64,000 nucleotides of DNA, from positions 53,249-117,248 of the forward strand of contig JAKOVR010000105.1 of the NCBI GenBank assembly GCA_029782025.1, given 5' to 3'. Position numbers and translations under genes: made by a program. The notes beneath the pieces were generated by a model, which was not told the DNA's origin, ran no database searches, and worked only from the letters and a program-made list of their open reading frames with translations. Positions 7,472 to 15,599 of the stretch are shown piece after piece. The stretch comes from Actinomycetes bacterium. Its GTDB lineage: Bacteria > Actinomycetota > Acidimicrobiia > Acidimicrobiales > Acidimicrobilacustridaceae. Position 1 is the stretch's first letter, and every line of letters starts with the position of its first letter.

Positions 7472-9464
7472 TTCGGGGGCCCGGGGCGTCGACCCCACGC
7501 GTCGCGCCCACCCCGCCCGCCCCGCCCGGCGGTGGATCGGCGCCCTCGCCGCCACGGCTGCGGTCCTCGCCGGCGCCGCCGGTTGTGGCGCCGACGGTGC
7601 CGGGGGCCGGAGCACCGGCACGGCCGGCGCGGGCGGTGGCGGGGCCGGGTCCGGCGCCTGCGAATGGTCGATGACTGGGGCGTCGCTGGCCCGCACCTTC
7701 ACCGCGACCTGTCCCAGCGCCATCACCCCGGCCACGGTCGGTCGGCTCGAGGAAGCCTGGTTCGCCGGCACCGACGACGTGGTCACCACCTCCCCCGCCG
7801 TGGTGGGCGGGGTGGTGTACGTGGGCGATTGGTCGGGCACCTTCTACGCCCTCGACGCCGCCACCGGCGCCCGGCGCTGGACCTTCGCCATCCCCGACAA
7901 GCAGGCCAGCATCTACGCCGGCCAGATCACCGGCGGCGCCGCCGTCGGCGACCTCGGCGGGGTGCGCACGGTGGTGTTCGGCGGCGGCAAGACCGTGTAC
8001 GCCCTTCACGCCGCCACCGGGGCCCTGCGCTGGAAGCACACGATCGCGCCGGCCCAGAAGGACGACACCACCGAGATCGAGACGAGCGTCGCCATCGCCG
8101 ACGGGACGGTGCTGGCCGGCTACGACGTGCACAACAGCCCCAACTTCCGCGCCGGCGTGGTGGCGCTCGACGGGCGCACCGGCGAGTCGGTGTGGACCTG
8201 GGACGGCGACAAGGGCCGCGAGCCGAGCGGGTGCGCCGACGTCTGGGGCAGCCCGGCCGTCGACGTGAGTCGGAAGCTCGTGTTCTTCGGCACCGGCAAC
8301 TGCACGACCTCACCCAAGAACTACGCGCCCCACGCCGAGGCCATCATCGCCGTCCACCTCGACACGGGCGAGACGGCCTGGACCTACCAGCCCCACGCGC
8401 CCAACAACGACGACCTCGACTTCGCCGGCTACCCCAACCTGTTCGAGATCGACGGCCGCCCGGTGGTGGGGCTCGGCAACAAGGACGGCACCTACTACAC
8501 CGTCGATCGCAACACCGGGGCACCGGTGTGGAAGGCCAAGGCCACCGAGCCCGGCATCACCAAGCCGGGCAGCGGCTTCAGCACCGGCGGGTTCATCGGC
8601 GGCACCGCGGTGGCCGACGGCGTGGTCGCCGGCGGCACGGCGGTGGGGCCGTCGCCGTACCTCCACGGCATCGACGCCCGCACCGGCCGCATCCTGTGGC
8701 AGCAGGCCAAGGCCGAGGCCACCTACGCCAGCGTGGCCACCGTCAACGGGGTGCTCTTCAGCGGCGGCAACGACTTCACCCTGCGGGCCCTCGACCTGCA
8801 CACGGGCGACATCCTCTGGAGCCACGAGATGAAGGGGGCGGTGGCGGGCGGGCCGGCCGTCGTGGGCGACGAGGTCTTCGCCGTGGCCGGCATCCGGGAG
8901 CCGGGGAGCGACGCCCCGTCCAAGAGCAGCGGCGTGACCAAGTTCCGCCTGGCCCCCGCCGGTCAGGGCACGACCACCACGGCCAAGGCCACCACCGGCG
9001 GCACGGGCGTGCCGGTGGCCAAGCTGGCCAACCAGGCCGGCAGCCAACCCTGCCTCGGCACCGCCTGCCCGCTGCCGTTCAACCTCAAGCCGGTCCCCGC
9101 CGGGCTGACCCCGACGGGCACCCTGACCATCACGCCGGCCCCGTACTCGATCAGCATCACCGCCTCCGGGCTGGGCCGACCCGACCAGTGGCTCACCCCC
9201 GGCAGCCAGGCCGCCGACGAGGGGGCGAAGGTGTTCGCGCTCTACATCAGCGAGAGCGACGACAACCCGGTCGGGGGTCTGCTCTGCGTGCTCGACGAGG
9301 CCGCGGCCTGCACCGCCCGGACCCTGCCCCGGTCCACCACCTACAACCGCATCACGCTGCTGGCGGTGAACGACCCCTCGACGCTGCCGCCCATCGCCCA
9401 GGGCCTCGCCCGCATCGTGACCACGGTGTCGTTCTCACCCCTGCTCGCCCCGGAGGCCGGATGA
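7464..9464 (+). CDS. PQQ-repeat (quinoprotein-like) beta-propeller lipoprotein
   Basis: A 666-residue exported protein. The start at ATG 7464 is chosen because TAGCAT ends 7 nt upstream, the spacing of a leaderless transcript. The N-terminus carries twin Arg, a hydrophobic stretch and a lipobox (LAGAAGC). At least seven PQQ-type blades follow, each with the ALDxxTGxxxW signature (for example YALDAATGARRW, VALDGRTGESVW, HGIDARTGRILW). About 150 C-terminal residues form a separate domain with paired cysteines (QPCLGTACPLP). It could be a quinoprotein dehydrogenase or a BamB-like structural propeller; no catalytic Asp or Cys pair is clear. It overlaps the next gene by ATGA. Confidence 0.85.
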   Translation: MSGSGARGVDPTRRAHPARPARRWIGALAATAAVLAGAAGCGADGAGGRSTGTAGAGGGGAGSGACEWSMTGASLARTFTATCPSAITPATVGRLEEAWFAGTDDVVTTSPAVVGGVVYVGDWSGTFYALDAATGARRWTFAIPDKQASIYAGQITGGAAVGDLGGVRTVVFGGGKTVYALHAATGALRWKHTIAPAQKDDTTEIETSVAIADGTVLAGYDVHNSPNFRAGVVALDGRTGESVWTWDGDKGREPSGCADVWGSPAVDVSRKLVFFGTGNCTTSPKNYAPHAEAIIAVHLDTGETAWTYQPHAPNNDDLDFAGYPNLFEIDGRPVVGLGNKDGTYYTVDRNTGAPVWKAKATEPGITKPGSGFSTGGFIGGTAVADGVVAGGTAVGPSPYLHGIDARTGRILWQQAKAEATYASVATVNGVLFSGGNDFTLRALDLHTGDILWSHEMKGAVAGGPAVVGDEVFAVAGIREPGSDAPSKSSGVTKFRLAPAGQGTTTTAKATTGGTGVPVAKLANQAGSQPCLGTACPLPFNLKPVPAGLTPTGTLTITPAPYSISITASGLGRPDQWLTPGSQAADEGAKVFALYISESDDNPVGGLLCVLDEAAACTARTLPRSTTYNRITLLAVNDPSTLPPIAQGLARIVTTVSFSPLLAPEAG

Positions 9465-10693
9465 TCCGCCCACGCCGTACCCGCACCCTGACCGCCGTCG
9501 CCGCCGCCCTCCTGGTTAGCGCCGCGGCCTGCAGTTCCTCCGGCTCGACACCCCCCGGCGGCACGGCCGGCCCGGCCACGTCCGCCCGCACCGCCGGCGC
9601 CGGGACGACACCGGCCACGGGTCGGGCGGCGGGGACGGCCATCGTGTTCAACGGCCAGGGCAACAACCTCGACGCCTACGAGGCCCAGCCGCCGTTCCGC
9701 ACGCAGCGGGTGATCACCACCGCGGCGAAGGACCCCGCCGGCATGGACATCAACGCCCAGCTGTGCTTCTTCCCCGACGGGTCGAACCGGTTCGTGGCCG
9801 GGGAGGACACCAACCAGACCAAGGGCGACCGGCAGGGCTGGGGCATCTTCCAGTTGGAGGGAACCGCGGTCGGGTCGCTCAAGGCGCGCGAGGTGGCCAA
9901 GCTCGTGCCCACGTTCCAGGGCAGCGAGGACAACGCCGAGAACTACGGCTGCGGCTTCCTGAAGGACGGCCGCATCGTCACCACCGACGTCGGCAACCAG
10001 GCCCTCGGCCCGGCCGACGGCCAGCTCATCGTGTGGTTCCCGCCCTTCGACTCGCACACGGTGAAGTACTGCAAGATCGACGTCCACATCGCCACGGCCC
10101 AGAGCATCTGGGTCGACCCCGACGACAACGTGTGGGTGGCCGCAGCCCGGCCGGGCACGGTCGAGGGCGACACCGGGTCGGGCGTGTGGAAGTACGCCGG
10201 CCCCTTCCCCACCGCCGACACGCCCGGGGCAGGGTGCGGCAAGAAGGACAGCACCGGCGCCCCCCTGGCCGACTCGGTCACCAAGACCCGGGTCATCGTG
10301 CCCGGCGAGCCCGGGCTGCTCTCGCCGGCCGGCATCGCCCCCACCGGCACGGGCACGCTCTACGTGAGCAGCGTGGCCACCGGCTACATCAACGAGTACC
10401 GGCTCGACGGCAGCTTCGTGCGCACCATCCTGCAGCCGCCCGCCGGCGAGAAGCTGGGCGAGAAGCCCTACTCCACGGGCACCCCGCTCGGCATCGGCGT
10501 GGCCCCCGACGGTTCGGTGTTCTACGCCGACATCGGCATCGTCAGCAGCGCGAAGGGGATCGGCCCCGGCAACGGCACCGGCACCGTGCGCCGCATCGCC
10601 TTCAAGGACGGCCAGCCCCAACCCCCCGAGACGCTGGCCTCGGGCCTCGCCTTCCCCGACGGCATCGGCATCTGGACGCCGCCGGCCGGGTGA
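9461..10693 (+). CDS. NHL/SMP-30-like beta-propeller lipoprotein
   Basis: A 410-residue exported lipoprotein. The ATG at 9461 overlaps the preceding stop (ATGA), so the two propellers are translationally coupled. The signal reads LTAVAAALLVSAAAC with the lipidation Cys near residue 23, then a Thr/Gly/Ala-rich linker. The body has propeller-like repeats: CFFPDGSNRFVAGED, GCGFLKDGRIVTTD, SIWVDPDDNVWVAA, GIAPTGTGTLYVSS and GVAPDGSVFYAD. These match the SMP-30/gluconolactonase/NHL class by eye. Four or more cysteines suggest extracytoplasmic disulfides. Substrate and catalysis are unknown; the pairing with the PQQ propeller suggests a common extracellular task. Confidence 0.7.
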   Translation: MIRPRRTRTLTAVAAALLVSAAACSSSGSTPPGGTAGPATSARTAGAGTTPATGRAAGTAIVFNGQGNNLDAYEAQPPFRTQRVITTAAKDPAGMDINAQLCFFPDGSNRFVAGEDTNQTKGDRQGWGIFQLEGTAVGSLKAREVAKLVPTFQGSEDNAENYGCGFLKDGRIVTTDVGNQALGPADGQLIVWFPPFDSHTVKYCKIDVHIATAQSIWVDPDDNVWVAAARPGTVEGDTGSGVWKYAGPFPTADTPGAGCGKKDSTGAPLADSVTKTRVIVPGEPGLLSPAGIAPTGTGTLYVSSVATGYINEYRLDGSFVRTILQPPAGEKLGEKPYSTGTPLGIGVAPDGSVFYADIGIVSSAKGIGPGNGTGTVRRIAFKDGQPQPPETLASGLAFPDGIGIWTPPAG

Positions 10694-12396
10694 CGGCGAC
10701 GACACCGGCGCGGGCTAGCGTCGGGGCGTTGGAGACCGAGCCGGACCCCGGGCGCGCCCGCGCCTTCTCGACCTGGGCGGGCGGGGCCTTCCTGGTGGTC
10801 ACGGGCGCGCTGCTGGCGCTCGGTCTGCGCCGCTCGGACGGCCACCTCGTCTACCTGATCGATGACCCGGCCATCCACCTGACCGTGGCCGGCAACCTGG
10901 CCCGCCACGGCACCTGGGGCGTGGTGCCGGGCCAGTTCCAGTCGGCGTCCTCGTCGCCGCTGTGGACGCTCGTCCTCGCCGCCGCGCTGCGGATCGCCGG
11001 CCCGCTCGAGACCGCCCTGCCCCTCCTCATCAACCTCGTCGCCGGGCTGTGGGTGGTCGCGCTCATCGGCCGGCACCAGCGGGCCCTCCGCCCCTCGTTC
11101 CGCCGGCCGGCCGACGTGGTGGCCACCGTGGCGCTGGTCGTCGGGGTGCTGTTCCTCCCCGGCCTCGCCCTCCTCGGCATGGAGCACACCCTCCACGTCG
11201 CGCTGGTCCTGGCCGCCTGCCTGCTCCTCACCGCACCCGAACGGCCGGCGGGGTGGCGGGCGGTGCTGCCGTGGGTCCTGCTCGGGCTGGCCACCCTCGC
11301 CCGATTCGAGACGCTGTTCGTCGCCGCCGGGCTCGGCGTGGCCGTGTTGGCCGCCCCGATCGGTGACGCGCCCGCGCTGCCGCGACGGTTCGGGCGGGCG
11401 GCGCTCATCGGTGCGGTCGCCGGCGGGCCCTTCGCCCTGTTCGCCGTCTTCAACCACGCGATGGGACAGGGCTGGCTGCCCAACTCCGTGCTGGCCAAGG
11501 GGCAGGCCATCAACGGGGCCGGCGCCGGGTTCGGGCCCGGCGACCTGATCGGACGGCTTTCACGCGATCCCGTGATCCTGGTGGTCGTGGCCGTCCTCGG
11601 CGGCTACGTGATCGTCCGGTGGGCCGACCGGTCCCGCACGCGCCACCTCGCCCTGGCGGTGGTCGTGGCCACCGTGCTCCACGCCACCTTCGCCTCCATC
11701 GGGTGGTTCGACCGCTACCAGGCCTATCTCGTCGCCCTCGGTGCCGTCGTCCTGCTCGACATCGCCGCCGACGGGCTCTCGTCCCCGGCCCCCGGCCCGG
11801 CCCCGGCCCGGGCCCGTTCGCTGGCCGTCCCCCTCCTCGTGCTCGTCGCCCTCTTCGTCGCCGGCGGGAAGGTCGACCTGCTGCGCCGGGTGCCCACCGG
11901 CGTCGCCGACACCTACCAGCAGCGCTACCAGGCCGGCCGGTTCTTCCAGCGGTACTACGACGGCCAGCCCATCGCCACCAGCGAGCTGGGCTACATCTCG
12001 CTCTTCCACGACGGCCCCATCACCGACCTGTACGGCCTCGGCGACTACGAGGTGCTCCAGGCCCGCCGGGAGCAGAACCAGCGGCCCGGCCCGGCCTACT
12101 GGGAGGGGCTCACCGCCACCCGGGGCTTCCGGGTGGCGGCGGTGTACCCCACGACGCTCTACGAGACCACACCCGAGTCGTGGATCCTCGTGGGCGAGAT
12201 CCACCTCGACCACGACTCGATCACGGCCTGGGAACCCACCTTCCAGTTCTGGGCCACCGACCCCGACGAGGTCGCCCCGCTCGAGGCCCACCTCCGGGAC
12301 TTCGAGCGGGAGCTCCCCGCCGGCGTGCGCCTCACCATGAACGAACTGGCCGGGTTCCGGGCCGACGCCGTCAAGAAGGCCCGTACCGGGCGATGA
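10690..12396 (+). CDS. GT-C fold (GT39/ArnT-like) integral membrane protein
   Basis: A polytopic protein of 568 residues from GTG 10690, which overlaps the previous stop (GTGA). A second possible start is TTG 10729, which sits 7 nt after TAGCGT and could be leaderless. The first helix is followed by an external loop with LIDDPAIHLTVAGNLA, whose paired acidic residues match the catalytic loop of polyprenyl-phosphate-sugar glycosyltransferases (GT-C). About ten hydrophobic segments follow, then a soluble C-terminal domain of about 190 residues. Family members move sugars from lipid-linked donors onto exported proteins, lipids or glycans. It ends 26 nt inside the convergent His-rich gene. Confidence 0.7.
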   Translation: MTATTPARASVGALETEPDPGRARAFSTWAGGAFLVVTGALLALGLRRSDGHLVYLIDDPAIHLTVAGNLARHGTWGVVPGQFQSASSSPLWTLVLAAALRIAGPLETALPLLINLVAGLWVVALIGRHQRALRPSFRRPADVVATVALVVGVLFLPGLALLGMEHTLHVALVLAACLLLTAPERPAGWRAVLPWVLLGLATLARFETLFVAAGLGVAVLAAPIGDAPALPRRFGRAALIGAVAGGPFALFAVFNHAMGQGWLPNSVLAKGQAINGAGAGFGPGDLIGRLSRDPVILVVVAVLGGYVIVRWADRSRTRHLALAVVVATVLHATFASIGWFDRYQAYLVALGAVVLLDIAADGLSSPAPGPAPARARSLAVPLLVLVALFVAGGKVDLLRRVPTGVADTYQQRYQAGRFFQRYYDGQPIATSELGYISLFHDGPITDLYGLGDYEVLQARREQNQRPGPAYWEGLTATRGFRVAAVYPTTLYETTPESWILVGEIHLDHDSITAWEPTFQFWATDPDEVAPLEAHLRDFERELPAGVRLTMNELAGFRADAVKKARTGR

Positions 12397-13951
12397 TGCC
12401 GGCGCGGATCGCCGCCCGGTTCGCCTCCCCCAGCTCGGAGAAGGGCCCGGTGGGCAGATCGACGTACCAGACGTGCATCATGGCGTTGGTGGCTTCGTTG
12501 GTCGACCCCGGCGGGCAGTTCCCCCGGGCGTCGACCACCCCCACCATGCCCTTCCCCGGGGCGATGCACAGGTTGGTGTGGTCGTGCCACTGGGTCAGGC
12601 ACCCGCCGGGCTGGGGCGGCGACACCGACGCGTCGTCCTGCCAGAACATGCCGCCCACCAGGTAGGCCCGGCCCTTGCCGTCGTAGGCGTAGATCAGCGA
12701 CTCGATCCGCCACGGGTCGACGTAGACCCCGTCCTGCATGCGCTCGAAGCTCCCGAAGTGCTGCAGGCCACCGAGGTTCGGGGTGATGGGCACGAAGCCG
12801 TCGGCCTTGGCCTTGTCGATGTCCTCGTAGGGCGCCATGGCGGCCCAGGACATCCGGACGAGGAGGTCGGCCGCCTGCTGCTGGCCCGGCGTGGCCGGGG
12901 CGGTGCACTCGGCATGGTGGTGACCGTCGGACCCGCCGCCGTCGCCGTCGCCGTGGTCGTGGGGCGTGCCCGGGTCGGAGGCGCCGTGGTCCGAGCCGTG
13001 GTCCGAGCCGTGGTCCGAGCCGTGGTCCGAGCCGTGGTCCGAGCCGTGGTCCGAGCCGTGGTCCGTGGCGCCGTCCGTGGCGCCGTGGTCGTCGGCCCCG
13101 TGGTCCATCGATCCGTGATCGACCGTGCTGGTCGTGGCCCCGTGATCGTCGGCACCGTGGTCGTCGGCACCGTGGTCGTCGGCACCGTGGTCCATCGCGC
13201 CGTGATCGACGGTGCTGGTCGAGGCACCGTGATCGTCGGCCCCGTGGTCCATCGCGCCGTGATCGACCGTGCCGGTGGTGGCGTCGTGGTCGTCGGCGTG
13301 GTCGGTGGCGCCGTGATCGTCGGCGTGATGATCGGCGGTGGCGTCTGCCCCGCCCGGGGCGACCCCGTGGCCGTGATCGTCGCCGCCGTGCCCGTGGTCG
13401 TCAGCGGCGAGCTCGGCGGCGCCGTGGTCGGCACCGTGGTCCCCGTGGCTGTGGCTCGACGGGGCGGCGAGCGCGGCGGTGGTGAGGGCCACGACGCCGA
13501 ACAACGGCAGGGCCGGCCCCAGGCGCCACGGCGAGAGGCGGCGCCGGGCCGGGTCGGCGGGGGCGGCGCGCAGGGATCGGAGGGCGAGCACCGCGGCGCC
13601 GGCCTCGAAGGCGGCACAGATGGCGTCGGCCACGCCCACGGGCTCGGGCCCGGCCTCGAGGCCGAACGGGAGCCCGGCGGTGCGGCTCAGCGCCCACGCC
13701 GCGATGAACGCCGTCGAGGAGGCGGCGACCAGCGCGACGAGGCGTCGCGACGGGCGGGCGACCAGGGCGATGGCCAGCCCGGCCTGCAGCCACGCCGTGG
13801 CGGCGAAGGCCACCCCGAGCGCGACCGACTCGGCCATGTGGTCGGGCACCACCGCGAAGTGGATGACGGCGGCACCGGCGGCGAGACCGGCGATGGTGGC
13901 CGTGCCGGCGGTGGGCGGCAGATCGGTGGGGGGTGGGGGGTGGGGCTCCAT
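12371..13951 (-). CDS. Membrane protein with long His/Asp/Gly repeat, probably metal-binding
   Basis: A 526-residue protein in three parts. Residues 1-165 hold about five hydrophobic segments. Residues about 168-345 are a low-complexity tract of DHG units (DHGADDHG, DHGSDHGS, DHGAMDHG). Residues about 355-526 form a folded-looking domain with conserved-looking MSWAAMAPYEDIDKAKADGF, HDHTNLC and six cysteines. Such His/Asp-rich tracts bind Zn, Cu or Ni in other proteins; binding here is inferred. I do not recognise the C-terminal domain. Its AGGAGG ribosome-binding site is buried in a hairpin and a 16-nt palindrome lies further upstream, so expression is probably controlled. The tract is a coding minisatellite and may vary in length between strains. 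Confidence 0.75.
   Translation of the reverse strand: MEPHPPPPTDLPPTAGTATIAGLAAGAAVIHFAVVPDHMAESVALGVAFAATAWLQAGLAIALVARPSRRLVALVAASSTAFIAAWALSRTAGLPFGLEAGPEPVGVADAICAAFEAGAAVLALRSLRAAPADPARRRLSPWRLGPALPLFGVVALTTAALAAPSSHSHGDHGADHGAAELAADDHGHGGDDHGHGVAPGGADATADHHADDHGATDHADDHDATTGTVDHGAMDHGADDHGASTSTVDHGAMDHGADDHGADDHGADDHGATTSTVDHGSMDHGADDHGATDGATDHGSDHGSDHGSDHGSDHGSDHGSDHGASDPGTPHDHGDGDGGGSDGHHHAECTAPATPGQQQAADLLVRMSWAAMAPYEDIDKAKADGFVPITPNLGGLQHFGSFERMQDGVYVDPWRIESLIYAYDGKGRAYLVGGMFWQDDASVSPPQPGGCLTQWHDHTNLCIAPGKGMVGVVDARGNCPPGSTNEATNAMMHVWYVDLPTGPFSELGEANRAAIRAGIIARYGPS
12983..13062. repeat. 12-bp tandem coding repeat (DHGS units)
   Basis: The unit CCGTGGTCCGAG occurs six times head-to-tail, with a partial seventh copy, inside the His-rich gene; on the minus strand each unit encodes Ser-Asp-His-Gly. 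Looser related units with other spacers continue to about 13450. Confidence 0.85.
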
Positions 13952-13959
13952 GGTGACGT

Positions 13960-13986
13960 TCCTCCTGGCTCTCGGCGTCAGGAGGA
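13960..13986 (-). promoter_or_regulatory. Hairpin sequestering the Shine-Dalgarno of the His-rich gene
   Basis: In the minus-strand transcript TCCTCCTG pairs with CAGGAGGA across an 11-nt loop. The CAGGAGG arm is the ribosome-binding site of the gene that starts at 13951. In the folded state initiation would be blocked, suggesting translational control (metal, protein or temperature). Confidence 0.55.
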
Positions 13987-14001
13987 GCGTGGGCCCACGC
14001 T
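13986..14001. promoter_or_regulatory. 16-nt perfect palindrome upstream of the His-rich gene
   Basis: AGCGTGGGCCCACGCT is its own reverse complement. It lies directly next to the hairpin at 13960-13986 and 52 nt past the stop of the 14053 gene. It may be an operator for the His-rich gene or the stem of a terminator. There is no T-tract, which favours an operator. Confidence 0.5.
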
Positions 14002-14052
14002 GTGGGGGGCGGGTGAGGCGGGTGTTAGGGCCCGGTGATGAGCGCCGGCCGG

Positions 14053-15075
14053 TCAGGCGAAGGGCGCGACGTCGGACCAGGCCGGGTCGAGATCGACCGC
14101 CACGGTGGCGCCTTCGGCGTCGGGCTGGGTGGCCAGCCAGGCGGCGACCGCGGGCCCGAGCTCCTCCTCCTGGTCGGCGTAGCAGTGCAGCACCCGGGAG
14201 CCGTCGTGGGTGACGGACGCCGCGAGCAGGAGGTGGCCCTCGAAGCGGTCGGCCAGCGCGTCCTCCACCCGGACCGCCCGTTGGAGCGCCTCGGTGGAGG
14301 GAAGCTCACCCTCGCCACGATCTGTGTACGGGAGGGTGACCTCGACGTGCTCGTCGAAGAGCGGGAACTCGATCGACTTGAGGGGCGACCGGGCCAGCAC
14401 GATGACCGGCAGGCCGGTGGGGCCGGTCCCCTGCAGGAGGGCGAAGCTGGGCTCGAGGTGGTCGCGGGCCAGCGCGTCGACCGCGTCGGCCAACTCGGCC
14501 GGCGTGACCATCCCGCTCCGGGGCCGGTCGAGCGCCTCGATGGCACCCACCCACCGCTCGACCGCGGCCTCACCGAGGAGCCAATCCAGGCCGAGCAGGC
14601 ACAGCTGGGTGCGCAGCTCGGGGTGGTCGGGAAACGCGGGATGCCACACCCCGAGGTCGAGGACGTGGCGCTCCTCGTCGCCCTCGACCAGGAAGCGGAG
14701 GTCGGCCGGGGCGACCGGCGCCGTGCCTTCGGCCAAGCGCACCTCCTGGCCGGCGTCGAAGAAGTCGGGGCTGGCCGGCCGGGTGGCGTGGAACTCGAAC
14801 AGGTCGTCGGCCGGCGGGGCGGCGGACAGCCACCGCGCGGCCACCGCCCGAAGCGAGGCACGGCCCTCGCTCGTGACGCACAGGTAGTGCTGCGACACCA
14901 GCCCCTTGCCGAACTCCCAGGCCAGATCGGCATCGACGGCGTGGACGTGCGCGGTCAGGGCGTCGACGACCGTGGACCAGTCCTCGGTGCCGTCGATGCA
15001 GGCGAGGACGCCGGGGCGCGCCTCGGCCCACCAGGCCCAGAACCGGTCGATGGCGTCGCGCTCGGGGGCCCGCAT
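14053..15075 (-). CDS. Hypothetical protein, 340 aa, possible DUF695-like C-terminus
   Basis: No confident family. The protein is soluble, has no signal peptide and is acidic. The N-terminal part, with DRFWAWWAEARP and GLVSQHYLCVTSEG, resembles the start of DUF695-type proteins. The last third contains HLLLAASVTHDGSRVLHCYADQEE, which has the look of a small alpha/beta domain. It reads in the same direction as the MaoC gene 10 nt upstream, so the two are probably co-transcribed from the operator C promoter. The start ATG at 15075 is the first in frame. Function is unknown. Confidence 0.65.
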   Translation of the reverse strand: MRAPERDAIDRFWAWWAEARPGVLACIDGTEDWSTVVDALTAHVHAVDADLAWEFGKGLVSQHYLCVTSEGRASLRAVAARWLSAAPPADDLFEFHATRPASPDFFDAGQEVRLAEGTAPVAPADLRFLVEGDEERHVLDLGVWHPAFPDHPELRTQLCLLGLDWLLGEAAVERWVGAIEALDRPRSGMVTPAELADAVDALARDHLEPSFALLQGTGPTGLPVIVLARSPLKSIEFPLFDEHVEVTLPYTDRGEGELPSTEALQRAVRVEDALADRFEGHLLLAASVTHDGSRVLHCYADQEEELGPAVAAWLATQPDAEGATVAVDLDPAWSDVAPFA

Positions 15076-15084
15076 GGTGCGGGC

Positions 15085-15507
15085 TCAGGCCGCCTCGGCC
15101 ACGGCCTCGCCCTGGACCTTCATCTCGCCGGCCTGGTTGGCGAGGGACACCTCGAGGACGACGAGCTTCACCCCGTCCTCCTCCTTCTTGTCGGCGACCA
15201 CGACGCGGGTCGTGAGCTCCTCGTCGGGCCAGGTCTGCTTGGTGAAGCGCACCTTGTAGCTCTTGAGGTTGCCGATGCCGACGAAGTCGGTGACCGCCTT
15301 GCCGAGGATCCCCATCGAGAGCATGCCGTGGCCGAAGACGCTCGGCAGCCCGGCGGCCTGCGCCGCCACCTCGTCGTGGTGCATCGGGTTGAAGTCGCCG
15401 GATGCGCCGGCGTACATCACCAGATCCGTGCGGGTGAGCTTGTGGGTGAACGACGGCGCCTCGTCGCCAACCGACACGGCATCGAACGACAGCTTGGCCT
15501 CGGCCAT
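15085..15507 (-). CDS. MaoC-like (R)-specific enoyl-CoA hydratase
   Basis: A 140-residue single hot-dog-fold protein. The MaoC/hydratase-2 signature is present as YAGASGDFNPMHHDEVAA (about residues 31-48), which carries the catalytic Asp and His, followed by FGHGMLSMGILG. Family members hydrate trans-2-enoyl thioesters to (R)-3-hydroxyacyl thioesters; actinobacterial HadB-type dehydratases are close in form. The promoter is well defined on the minus strand: TTGACA (15567-15572), 17-nt spacer, AACGAT (15544-15549), with operator C covering the -35, and an AGGAGGGG ribosome-binding site. Whether it serves catabolism or synthesis is unknown; the shared operator favours catabolism. Confidence 0.9.
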   Translation of the reverse strand: MAEAKLSFDAVSVGDEAPSFTHKLTRTDLVMYAGASGDFNPMHHDEVAAQAAGLPSVFGHGMLSMGILGKAVTDFVGIGNLKSYKVRFTKQTWPDEELTTRVVVADKKEEDGVKLVVLEVSLANQAGEMKVQGEAVAEAA

Positions 15508-15555
15508 GGACGCATCCCCTCCTGGTCGGATCGGTCGGGGCGCATCGTTGCGTTT

Positions 15556-15573
15556 CCTGACACGCGTGTCAAC
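15556..15573. promoter_or_regulatory. Operator copy C of the acyl-CoA regulon palindrome
   Basis: CCTGACACGCGTGTCAAC, with a perfect 14-nt core TGACACGCGTGTCA. It overlaps the -35 box of the MaoC gene on the minus strand. On the plus strand it covers the position of a -35 for the cyclase promoter, whose TACACT (15588-15593) is 6 nt before the ATG. Confidence 0.7.
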
Positions 15574-15599
15574 CGCGGCGCGCTTCCTACACTTGGGCG

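Noticed and set aside
12950..13450. CRISPR-like array
   Set aside because: Repeats are 12 bp, head-to-tail and in frame with a coding sequence; there are no 28-37 bp direct repeats with unique spacers.
13986..14001. Rho-independent terminator at the 16-nt palindrome
   Set aside because: No T-tract on either strand; recorded instead as a possible operator.
12473..14038. 521-codon plus-strand frame rich in Val/Gly
   Set aside because: Antisense to the His/Asp/Gly repeat gene; its own repeats only mirror the minisatellite.
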